From Ignavibacteria bacterium (GTDB taxonomy: Bacteria; Bacteroidota; Ignavibacteria; UBA10030; SZUA-254): a stretch of 14,410 nucleotides of DNA. The stretch spans positions 1 through 14,410 of the forward strand of contig VBOC01000045.1 of assembly GCA_005877655.1 (NCBI GenBank). The letters are read 5' to 3'. Position 1 is the stretch's first letter. The number at the start of each line of letters is the position of its first letter. The notes under the pieces were generated by a model. That model saw only the letters and a list, made by a program, of their open reading frames with translations. It did not search any database and had not been told where the DNA came from. A program made the translations under genes and the position numbers. Below, in pieces: positions 7,368 through 13,285 of the stretch.

Positions 7368-8496
7368 GAACAGGTTTTTCCGAAAGTACCTGCTGGTAAT
7401 ACTGCTCGTACTGATCGATGATCTTCTGCGCACGGAATTCATCGACCGCCCGTTTTCGGCCGGCCGCGGCAAAAGACGTATACTTTGTTTCGTTCATGAG
7501 GAGATCGATCGCATACTTTGCCATCCGTTCGATATCACCGATCTCCGCGATGTAGCCGGTTTCGCCGTGGAGAATCAGTTCGGGCAGCCCGCCCACGCTC
7601 GACGCTATCACCGGCACCTCGCAGGACATCGCCTCGAGCGCGGAAAGCCCAAAGCTCTCCGACTGGCTCGGGATCAGGAATAGGTCCGACGCGGAGAGGA
7701 GGGGAACCAGTTCGACCTGCTTTCCCAGAAATAAAACGTCTTGAGTAAGATCGAGCTCCCTCACCAACCCCTCGCACGTTGAGCGATCCGGACCGTCGCC
7801 GACAAGAAGAAGTTTCGCGGGCACTTTCCGCCGGACCAATTCGAAGATTCGAACGACGTCGGGGACGCGTTTCACGGCCCTGAAATTGGAGACGTGAATA
7901 AGGACTTTCTCCCCGCGCGGCGCGATTCCCTTCCTGATCTTCCCGGCGTCGACCCGACGATATTTCTCGGTGTCGACAAAATTCGGAATGACCTGAATGT
8001 CCTTGTTGACATGGTAGTTCGTGAGCGTCTTTTCCTTCAGGAATCTGGATACGGCAGTCACTCCGTCGCTCTGCTCGATGCTGAACTTCATGACCGGCAG
8101 ATAGCTCGGTTCCAGGCCGACGAGCGTGATATCCGTCCCATGAAGTGTTGTGACGATTTTTGGGCCTGCACTCCCGAGGATTTGTTTGGCCAGATATGCG
8201 CTGATGGCATGCGGTATCGCATAATGCGCATGCAGGATGTCCAGATGCTCGAATTTTGCCACTTCGACAATCTTGCTGGCGAGCGCCGGCGTGTAGAGCG
8301 GAAAATCAAAGAGGGGGTAGGTGGAAATTTCGACCTCGTGATAGACGATATTACCGATGAACCCGTCGAGCCGGATCGGCATTGCATAGCTTATGAAATG
8401 TATCTTGTGGCCGCGTTCTGCCAGAGCCTTGCCGAGCTCTGCCGCCACGACCCCGCTCCCTCCATATGTCGGGTAACACGAGATGCCGATTTTCAT
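7357..8496 (-). CDS. bshA: N-acetyl-alpha-D-glucosaminyl L-malate synthase BshA (bacillithiol biosynthesis)
   Basis: This is a cytosolic GT4-family glycosyltransferase that joins GlcNAc from UDP-GlcNAc to L-malate, the first step of bacillithiol synthesis. The 379 residues equal the usual BshA length. The N-terminus MKIGISCYPTYGGSGVVA, SYAMPIRLD, HAHYAIPHA and TTLHGTDITLVG are highly characteristic of BshA rather than of generic glycosyltransferases. The C-terminal half has HVSNFRAVKR, LLVGDGP and the EX7E motif E280...E288 in SESFGLSALEAM, followed by GGLPELI. It starts at ATG 8496 with a weak AGAAAAG just upstream. BshB (deacetylase) and BshC (cysteine ligase) are not in the window. The M28 peptidase gene overlaps its 3' end. 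Confidence 0.95.
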   Translation of the reverse strand: MKIGISCYPTYGGSGVVAAELGKALAERGHKIHFISYAMPIRLDGFIGNIVYHEVEISTYPLFDFPLYTPALASKIVEVAKFEHLDILHAHYAIPHAISAYLAKQILGSAGPKIVTTLHGTDITLVGLEPSYLPVMKFSIEQSDGVTAVSRFLKEKTLTNYHVNKDIQVIPNFVDTEKYRRVDAGKIRKGIAPRGEKVLIHVSNFRAVKRVPDVVRIFELVRRKVPAKLLLVGDGPDRSTCEGLVRELDLTQDVLFLGKQVELVPLLSASDLFLIPSQSESFGLSALEAMSCEVPVIASSVGGLPELILHGETGYIAEIGDIERMAKYAIDLLMNETKYTSFAAAGRKRAVDEFRAQKIIDQYEQYYQQVLSEKPVLAL

Positions 8497-8537
8497 CTTT
8501 TCTCAGATGAAGTTAACCAGAAATTGGTGCAATTACA

Positions 8538-8569
8538 ATTATATCTGAGGGACTGGTGCTTTCTGTGAA
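8538..8569 (-). promoter_or_regulatory. Probable bshA promoter
   Basis: On the minus strand a perfect TATAAT (8538-8543) lies about 42 bases before the bshA ATG. The best -35 candidate is TTCACA (8564-8569), but the spacer is 20 bases, which is long. The -10 itself is convincing; the -35 is not. The extended reading TATAATTG may instead reflect a lineage-specific -7 element. Confidence 0.45.
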
Positions 8570-8612
8570 CTTCCCACGTGTCTTTGGTGTTTTCAATAAA
8601 TAAGGTGAGAGA

Positions 8613-8756
8613 ATGGGCCAAGAAAGCAATGAAAAAAAATTAATCTGGCAGCGGGATTGTTTTTCCCGAAAAACTTCTTATATTGTTGAAAGTGGCCTCT
8701 CAAATCCTTGGAAATTAATAGTTTTTGAGCATATGAGAAAGGACTCGAGAACGTGA
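8613..8756 (+). CDS. Doubtful 47-residue micro-ORF upstream of the Cys4 protein
   Basis: An ATG at 8613, preceded 4-5 bases earlier by AAGGTGAG, opens 47 codons that stop at TGA 8754-8756. That stop overlaps the GTG start of the following gene as GTGA, the same coupling seen between livM and livG. The product is mostly polar, with one Cys and no recognisable motif. The region is AT-rich and also contains a candidate promoter, so this may be chance. It is listed because the spacing and ribosome site are suggestive. Confidence 0.15.
   Translation: MGQESNEKKLIWQRDCFSRKTSYIVESGLSNPWKLIVFEHMRKDSRT
8657..8684 (+). promoter_or_regulatory. Possible promoter for the small Cys4 gene
   Basis: TTGTTT (8657-8662) and TATATT (8679-8684) are 16 bases apart, with transcript start predicted about 60 bases before GTG 8753. 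The -35 matches poorly (three of six). The inverted repeat CGGGA...TCCCG overlaps the -35 and could be a binding site or chance. Confidence 0.3.
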
Positions 8757-8953
8757 AGCAGAAGGCAAAAGTCATCGGAATTGTGATTACGAGCTGCCCT
8801 TGTTGCGGAAATCCGATTAATTTCGATCGTCAGATAACCAAGGTTTGTGCGTACTGCGAAGAGGTGGTCCACATCGACCTGGACAAAGTCGAGGTGAGCT
8901 TGCGTGGGCCATCAACCGCCGAAAACAAGCGGGTGAGGATCAGCATGAACTGA
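8753..8953 (+). CDS. Small Cys4 zinc-ribbon-like protein, function unknown
   Basis: This is a 66-residue protein that I do not recognise as a named family. It has the paired motifs CPCC (Cys15, Cys18, with an extra Cys17) and CAYC (Cys32, Cys35) separated by 13 residues, the layout of a zinc ribbon or rubredoxin-like knuckle. Short beta-prone stretches lie on both sides (AKVIGIVIT and VVHIDLDKVEVSL). The start is GTG 8753 with AAAGGA 9 bases upstream. The next in-frame Met is at the C-terminus, so no other start is plausible. It stands alone between bshA (divergent) and the Fe-S operon, with its own terminator downstream. Metal binding is inferred from the Cys spacing only. Confidence 0.75.
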   Translation: MKQKAKVIGIVITSCPCCGNPINFDRQITKVCAYCEEVVHIDLDKVEVSLRGPSTAENKRVRISMN

Positions 8954-9014
8954 GTTCCCGGCGAGATGGGGGCTCGGTATTTCGAACGAGGGAAGTCGGT
9001 TTTCCATAGATGTT

Positions 9015-9040
9015 AAAATTCCGCTTAGCGGAATTTTTTT
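9015..9040 (+). terminator. Intrinsic terminator after the Cys4 gene
   Basis: A perfect 10-bp stem, AAAATTCCGC and GCGGAATTTT, closes a TTA loop and is followed by a T run ending at 9040 (seven T from 9034). This is a textbook rho-independent terminator 61 bases after the small gene. It separates that gene from the Fe-S operon. Confidence 0.87.
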
Positions 9041-9041
9041 G

Positions 9042-9069
9042 ACCCGAATCTGGACTATTATGGTCGGGT
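9042..9069. promoter_or_regulatory. Candidate Rrf2/IscR-type operator before the Fe-S operon
   Basis: Directly upstream of the rrf2 gene, GACTATTATGGTC (9053-9065) is a 13-base near-palindrome pairing at five of six positions. It resembles the GACTA-n3-TAGTC core described for type-1 IscR sites. It is flanked by a wider inverted repeat, ACCCGA (9042-9047) and TCGGGT (9064-9069). TATTAT (9056-9061) inside it could serve as a -10 box, but no properly spaced -35 is seen. Autoregulation by the adjacent Rrf2 protein is an inference. Confidence 0.4.
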
Positions 9070-9087
9070 TTAAAGGATAAGAAAACG

Positions 9088-9459
9088 ATGTTTCAGTTAT
9101 CGAAAAAGGTTGAATACGGCCTAATCGCCATCCGGCATATGGCGGCCGGCGGTCCCGGGCAGATTCATACTGCCAAGGAAATCGCAGATCGATACCATAT
9201 ACCGTACGAGCTTCTTGCAAAGGTCATGCAGAAGCTTGCCAAAAACTATATTCTTGCCCGCAATCCGGCGGAGCTCAAGGTGGCGGCAATCATTAACGCC
9301 ATCGAGGGGAAACCCAACGTGACCATCATTCAGTGCGAGGCCGAGAGCCCTGAAAACTGTATCATCCACGACACATGCACAATCAAGAACCCTTTGGTGA
9401 AGCTGCAGCTCAATATCAACAGAGTCTTTGAGGATCTTTCCATCGGCGAGATGGTGTGA
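9088..9459 (+). CDS. Rrf2/IscR-family regulator with Fe-S cysteines, apparently missing its wing
   Basis: This is a winged-helix regulator of the Rrf2 family, expected to control the downstream Fe-S assembly operon. The N-terminus FQLSKKVEYGLIAIRHMA and the helix-turn-helix region TAKEIADRYHIPYELLAKVM are typical. Cys83, Cys91 and Cys97 (Cx7Cx5C) correspond to the cluster-binding cysteines of IscR-like members. After KLAKN the sequence passes straight to YILARNPAEL. Relatives have about 12 more residues there (a G-L-x-x-S-x-x-G-x-x-G-G-type stretch forming the wing). The protein is 123 residues against about 135-150 normally. It starts at ATG 9088 with AAAGGA 10 bases upstream. The stop overlaps the iscS ATG by one base. 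If the deletion is real, DNA binding may be altered or lost. Confidence 0.92.
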   Translation: MFQLSKKVEYGLIAIRHMAAGGPGQIHTAKEIADRYHIPYELLAKVMQKLAKNYILARNPAELKVAAIINAIEGKPNVTIIQCEAESPENCIIHDTCTIKNPLVKLQLNINRVFEDLSIGEMV

Positions 9460-10673
9460 TGAGACTGCCCATCTATATGGACTATCAGGCGACGACGCCC
9501 GTCGATCCGCGCGTTGTCGAATCGATGCTGCCGTTTTTCACCGAGAATTTCGGCAATCCCGCGAGCCGCCAGCACCGGTTCGGTTGGGTTACGGAAGAAG
9601 CGGTCGAATCTGCGCGCGCACTTATTGCACGATCGCTTGGAGCGGAGCCGAGGGAAATTATCTTTACGAGCGGCGCGACCGAGTCGAATAATCTTGCGCT
9701 GAAGGGAACAGGCGAGGCTTTAAGACAAAAAGGAAACCATATTGTTACGGTTCAGACCGAGCATCGTTCGGTGCTCGATCCGGTGCGCAAGCTTGAAAAA
9801 CTAGGATTTCAAGTGACCTTTCTCGAGGTCGACGAGCAAGGGATTCTCGACCCCGACCGGCTCCGCGCGGCGCTGACGCCGAAGACCATTCTCGTGTCTG
9901 TCATGTTTGCGAACAACGAGATCGGAACGATCCAGGATATTCGATCGATCGGCACGATCTGCCGGGAAAACGGCATACTGTTCCACACCGACGCGACCCA
10001 GGCGGCCGGGAAGCTTCCGATCGATGTTCAGGAGTCGAAGGTCGATCTTCTTTCCTGTTCCGCCCACAAAATCTACGGACCGAAAGGGATTGGCGCGCTC
10101 TACGTCAGGAGTTCAAATCCCCGCGTGAAGCTTGCGCCTCAGATGGATGGGGGCGGTCATGAGAGGGGGATCCGATCGGGCACGCTCAACGTTGCTGGCA
10201 TCGTGGGATTCGCAAAGGCCATGGAGCTCAGCATCCACTCGATGAACGAGGAATCGAAACGCCTGACGGTTCTGCGGGACAAGATGCTCAACGCTGTGAG
10301 AGCTCAGCTCGATGACATCTGCCTCAACGGGCATCCGACGAGCCGGCTGCCGAATAACCTGAACATCAGTTTTCTCGGCGTCGAGGACAATGCGCTCATG
10401 ATGAGCATGAAGGATGTCGCCGTATCGACCGGCTCGGCCTGCAGCACGGCTGATCCGGAGCCCTCCCATGTTCTGAAGGCGCTCCGCCTCCGGCCGGAAC
10501 GGCTCCATTCTGCCATTCGCTTCTCAATCGGGCGATTCACAACCGGGGAGGAGGTCGATTACGTCGTTGCGCGGGTCGTGGAGTCGGTGAACACGCTGAG
10601 GAAGCTCATGCCGCCTTCCCGGTCATCCCGGACACGCGTGCGAGATGAAGCCACCATAGGAAGAGGAATATGA
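9459..10673 (+). CDS. iscS: IscS/NifS-type (group I) cysteine desulfurase
   Basis: This is a PLP-dependent enzyme that releases sulfur from L-cysteine as a protein persulfide, leaving alanine, to feed Fe-S assembly. The 404-residue product has the N-terminus IYMDYQATTPVDPRVVE, TSGATESNN, HTDATQAAGK and the PLP lysine Lys204 in SAHKIYGPKG. The catalytic Cys328 lies in STGSACSTADPEPSHVL, on the longer loop typical of group I (IscS/NifS) rather than group II (SufS) enzymes. ATG 9459 overlaps the rrf2 stop. GTG 9456 is possible but would add only one residue. The 3' end overlaps the next gene by ATGA. The last 20 or so residues, after NTLRKLM, are Ser/Arg-rich and unlike IscS tails. Confidence 0.95.
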   Translation: MRLPIYMDYQATTPVDPRVVESMLPFFTENFGNPASRQHRFGWVTEEAVESARALIARSLGAEPREIIFTSGATESNNLALKGTGEALRQKGNHIVTVQTEHRSVLDPVRKLEKLGFQVTFLEVDEQGILDPDRLRAALTPKTILVSVMFANNEIGTIQDIRSIGTICRENGILFHTDATQAAGKLPIDVQESKVDLLSCSAHKIYGPKGIGALYVRSSNPRVKLAPQMDGGGHERGIRSGTLNVAGIVGFAKAMELSIHSMNEESKRLTVLRDKMLNAVRAQLDDICLNGHPTSRLPNNLNISFLGVEDNALMMSMKDVAVSTGSACSTADPEPSHVLKALRLRPERLHSAIRFSIGRFTTGEEVDYVVARVVESVNTLRKLMPPSRSSRTRVRDEATIGRGI

Positions 10674-10975
10674 AAGAGGCCGAACTTATTCATGCCAATC
10701 AGCCGGAGTTCATGAAATATTTGAAGTCGAAATTCACTTTGATTCACATGTCGAACGTGTTTTTCCGAGATTTTCATTACGGCGTGATGTCGTACCTCGC
10801 CGAAAAGGGGATCAAACTCAAGTACTACGACGCCGAAAAAATCGCCCGGGAAGCCGGGGCAGACTTCGAACGAAAAGGGATCTTCAAGAGAATGGATCAT
10901 CAGTCGTGGCTCCTCAACTATCCCGAATTTGCCCTTCCGCGCACCGAGAAAAAAGCCGCAGCGGCGGCATCATGA
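10670..10975 (+). CDS. Unrecognised 101-residue protein embedded between iscS and sufB
   Basis: I do not recognise a named family. It is a soluble, mixed-charge protein with no signal peptide or membrane segment. Its core is rich in aromatics and histidine ([20 protein letters not shown], then [13 protein letters not shown] and [16 protein letters not shown]), and it has a low-complexity Lys/Ala tail. It contains no cysteine, so it cannot be a SufE- or SufU-like sulfur carrier. ATG 10670 overlaps the iscS stop as ATGA and has GGAAGAGG just upstream. sufB begins 13 bp downstream. Translational coupling on both sides argues that it is a real and stoichiometrically linked part of the Fe-S operon. 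Possible roles such as desulfurase partner, iron donor or assembly chaperone are pure inference. Confidence 0.85.
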   Translation: MKEAELIHANQPEFMKYLKSKFTLIHMSNVFFRDFHYGVMSYLAEKGIKLKYYDAEKIAREAGADFERKGIFKRMDHQSWLLNYPEFALPRTEKKAAAAAS

Positions 10976-10988
10976 TTTGGAAGGAATG

Positions 10989-12464
10989 ATGGAAACGAAA
11001 CCGAAAAGTCCCAGTAGCCAGCCTGACATAGAAACTCTCGCGACCGGCGAGTATAAGTACGGCTTTGAAACGGCCGTGGCGTACGATTCAGTCCGAAAAG
11101 GGCTCAATGAGGACATTATCCGCGAGCTCTGGGAAAAAAAGGGTGAGCCGGATTGGATGCTGGAATATCGGTTGAAAGCCTACCGCCATTGGTCGAAACT
11201 TGAAAAAGCACAGGCCGAGCCCAAGTGGGCAAACATAAAATATGGCCCGATCGACTATGACGAAATTTGCTACTACTCCGCCCCGAAGAAGATGCCGAAG
11301 CTGGAGAGCCTCGACCAGATCGACCCCGAGGTGAGGCGCACATTTGAGCGGCTGGGAATTCCTCTCGAAGAGCAGAAGCTACTTTCCGGCGTTGCGGTTG
11401 ACGCGGTGTTCGACAGCGTTTCAGTCGCCACAACGTTTCGTGAAAAGCTGGCGGATCTCGGAATCATCTTCTGTTCGATGACCGACGCCATCCGTGAGCA
11501 TCCCGATCTCGTCCGGAGCAATCTGGGGTCGGTCGTCCCTCATACGGACAATTTCTTCGCATCGTTGAACGCCGCGGTCTTCACCGACGGATCCTTCGCG
11601 TACATTCCGAAGGGCGTGCGCTGCCCGATGGAGCTTTCGACCTATTTCCGCATCAACGCGCGCAATACGGGCCAGTTCGAGCGAACCCTGATCATCGCCG
11701 ATGAGGGCGCCTCGGTGAGCTATCTGGAGGGTTGCACCGCCCCCATGCGCGACGAGAATCAACTTCACGCCGCCGTAGTCGAGCTGATTGCCCACGATCG
11801 TGCCACGATCAAGTACTCAACGATTCAGAATTGGTACCCCGGCGACAAGGAGGGCAAGGGCGGGATCTACAATTTTGTGACCAAGCGCGGAAAGTGCGCA
11901 GGGAAGGGCTCGAAAATCACCTGGACCCAGGTTGAGACGGGAGCGGCGATCACGTGGAAATACCCGGGCTGCATCCTTCAGGGTGACGATTCGGTCGGCG
12001 AGTTCTATTCGGTCGCCGTGGTCAATAATCACCAGCAGGCCGACACGGGCACGAAAATGATCCACCTTGGCAAGAACACCCGAAGTACGATCGTGTCGAA
12101 GGGAATCTCCGCGGGAGTCGCCCAAAATTCCTATCGCGGACTTGTCAGAATTGCAAAGCAGGCGACGGGTGCGAGGAATTTTTCGCAATGCGACTCGCTC
12201 CTGATCGGCGACCGTTGCGGCGCTCATACATTTCCTTATATGGAGGTCAAAAACACATCGTCGAGAATCGAGCACGAAGCCTCGACATCGAAAATCGGCG
12301 AAGATCAGATTTTTTATTGCAAACAACGCGGACTTTCCACCGAAGATGCCGTGAACATGATCGTCAACGGATTCTGCAAGGAAGTGTTCCGCGAGCTTCC
12401 GATGGAATTCGCCGTCGAGGCACAAAAGCTCCTGGGCATCAGTCTTGAAGGGAGCGTCGGATGA
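10989..12464 (+). CDS. sufB: SufB, Fe-S cluster assembly scaffold subunit
   Basis: This is the core scaffold subunit of the SufBC2D complex, a cytosolic beta-helix protein on which Fe-S clusters form from persulfide sulfur. The 491-residue length matches E. coli SufB (495). The sequence is near-canonical throughout: [90 protein letters not shown] and the conserved Cys401 in [19 protein letters not shown] (equivalent to the essential E. coli Cys405). It ends ...[14 protein letters not shown]. Tandem ATGs occur at 10986 and 10989; the second is chosen because GGAAGG then has 4 bases of spacing. The frame is open further upstream, but that would overlap the 101-residue gene. The stop overlaps sufC as ATGA. 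Confidence 0.96.
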   Translation: METKPKSPSSQPDIETLATGEYKYGFETAVAYDSVRKGLNEDIIRELWEKKGEPDWMLEYRLKAYRHWSKLEKAQAEPKWANIKYGPIDYDEICYYSAPKKMPKLESLDQIDPEVRRTFERLGIPLEEQKLLSGVAVDAVFDSVSVATTFREKLADLGIIFCSMTDAIREHPDLVRSNLGSVVPHTDNFFASLNAAVFTDGSFAYIPKGVRCPMELSTYFRINARNTGQFERTLIIADEGASVSYLEGCTAPMRDENQLHAAVVELIAHDRATIKYSTIQNWYPGDKEGKGGIYNFVTKRGKCAGKGSKITWTQVETGAAITWKYPGCILQGDDSVGEFYSVAVVNNHQQADTGTKMIHLGKNTRSTIVSKGISAGVAQNSYRGLVRIAKQATGARNFSQCDSLLIGDRCGAHTFPYMEVKNTSSRIEHEASTSKIGEDQIFYCKQRGLSTEDAVNMIVNGFCKEVFRELPMEFAVEAQKLLGISLEGSVG

Positions 12465-13282
12465 GCGGAAACAATAATGACAAGTCAAAGATAATTCCTG
12501 AGAGAAAACGAACCATGCTCGAAGTGAAGAATCTGCATGCCGGCATCGAGGGTAATGAGATCCTGCGCGGCATTGATCTCAAGGTGGGAATCGGCGAGGT
12601 GCATGCCATCATGGGTCCGAACGGTTCGGGGAAGAGCACGCTGGCCCAGGTGCTGGCAGGCCGGGAGTCCTACCCCGTGTCGGCGGGGAACGTTTTGTAT
12701 GAGGGAAAAGACCTTCTCGCGATGAAGCCCGAAGACCGGGCCCGCGAGGGTGTCTTCATGGCCTTCCAATACCCGGTGGAAATCCCCGGCGTCAGCAACA
12801 CGTATTTCCTGAAGGCCGCCCTGAACGCCGTCAGAAAATACCGGGGGCTCGAAGAACTGGATGCGATGGAATTTCTCAAATTGGTAAAGGAAAAAGCGAA
12901 GTTCGTCGATCTGGACGAAGCCTTGCTGACCCGCCCGGTGAATCAGGGCTTTTCGGGTGGAGAGAAGAAACGGAATGAAATATTTCAGATGGCGGTGTTG
13001 GAGCCGAAACTGGCAATCCTGGATGAGACAGATTCAGGGCTCGATATTGACGCTCTCAGAGCCGTCGCGGACGGGATCAACAAACTCAGGAGCAAGGAAA
13101 ACGCAACGATTATCGTAACCCACTATCAGCGGCTGCTCAACTATATCGTTCCTGATTACGTCCATGTCTTGATCGACGGCCGGATTGTGAAATCGGGCAC
13201 CAAGGAGCTCGCCCTCGAACTCGAGAGTAAGGGTTATGACTGGGTGAAGGAGCTTGCCGATAAAGTGGAGATGAGCGCCTGA
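12461..13282 (+). CDS. sufC: SufC, ATPase of the SufBCD complex
   Basis: This is an ABC-type soluble ATPase that dimerises on SufB-SufD and drives the conformational change needed for cluster assembly. Motifs are Walker [10 protein letters not shown] (about 50-58), Q-loop [13 protein letters not shown], signature FSGGEKKR, Walker [16 protein letters not shown] and H-loop IVTHYQRLL. The 273 residues include an 18-residue polar N-terminal extension before the usual start [11 protein letters not shown] keep the upstream ATG 12461 because AAGGGAG lies 6 bases before it and it overlaps the sufB stop by ATGA. The internal ATG 12515 has only weak ribosome-site sequence and would give a standard-length protein. 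Confidence 0.95.
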   Translation: MSGNNNDKSKIIPERKRTMLEVKNLHAGIEGNEILRGIDLKVGIGEVHAIMGPNGSGKSTLAQVLAGRESYPVSAGNVLYEGKDLLAMKPEDRAREGVFMAFQYPVEIPGVSNTYFLKAALNAVRKYRGLEELDAMEFLKLVKEKAKFVDLDEALLTRPVNQGFSGGEKKRNEIFQMAVLEPKLAILDETDSGLDIDALRAVADGINKLRSKENATIIVTHYQRLLNYIVPDYVHVLIDGRIVKSGTKELALELESKGYDWVKELADKVEMSA

Positions 13283-13285
13283 ACA

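Noticed and set aside
7368..7472. Longer N-terminus for the M28 peptidase
   Set aside because: It lies inside bshA and places a Ser/Arg-rich leader before the hydrophobic signal segment. It is not fully excluded, since ATG 7439 could be used.
8593..8775. Minus-strand 60-codon frame in the AT-rich gap
   Set aside because: Low-complexity Phe/Leu-rich translation of A/T-rich DNA, without a ribosome site, antisense to the Cys4 gene start.
9039..9061. Sigma-70 promoter for rrf2 made of TTGACC and TATTAT
   Set aside because: The two boxes are only 11 bases apart, far below the usual 16-18. TATTAT is better read as part of the palindrome or as a lone -10.
10929..10988. Upstream extension of sufB
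   Set aside because: It overlaps the 101-residue gene, has no ribosome site, and SufB of normal length starts at the ATG after GGAAGG.
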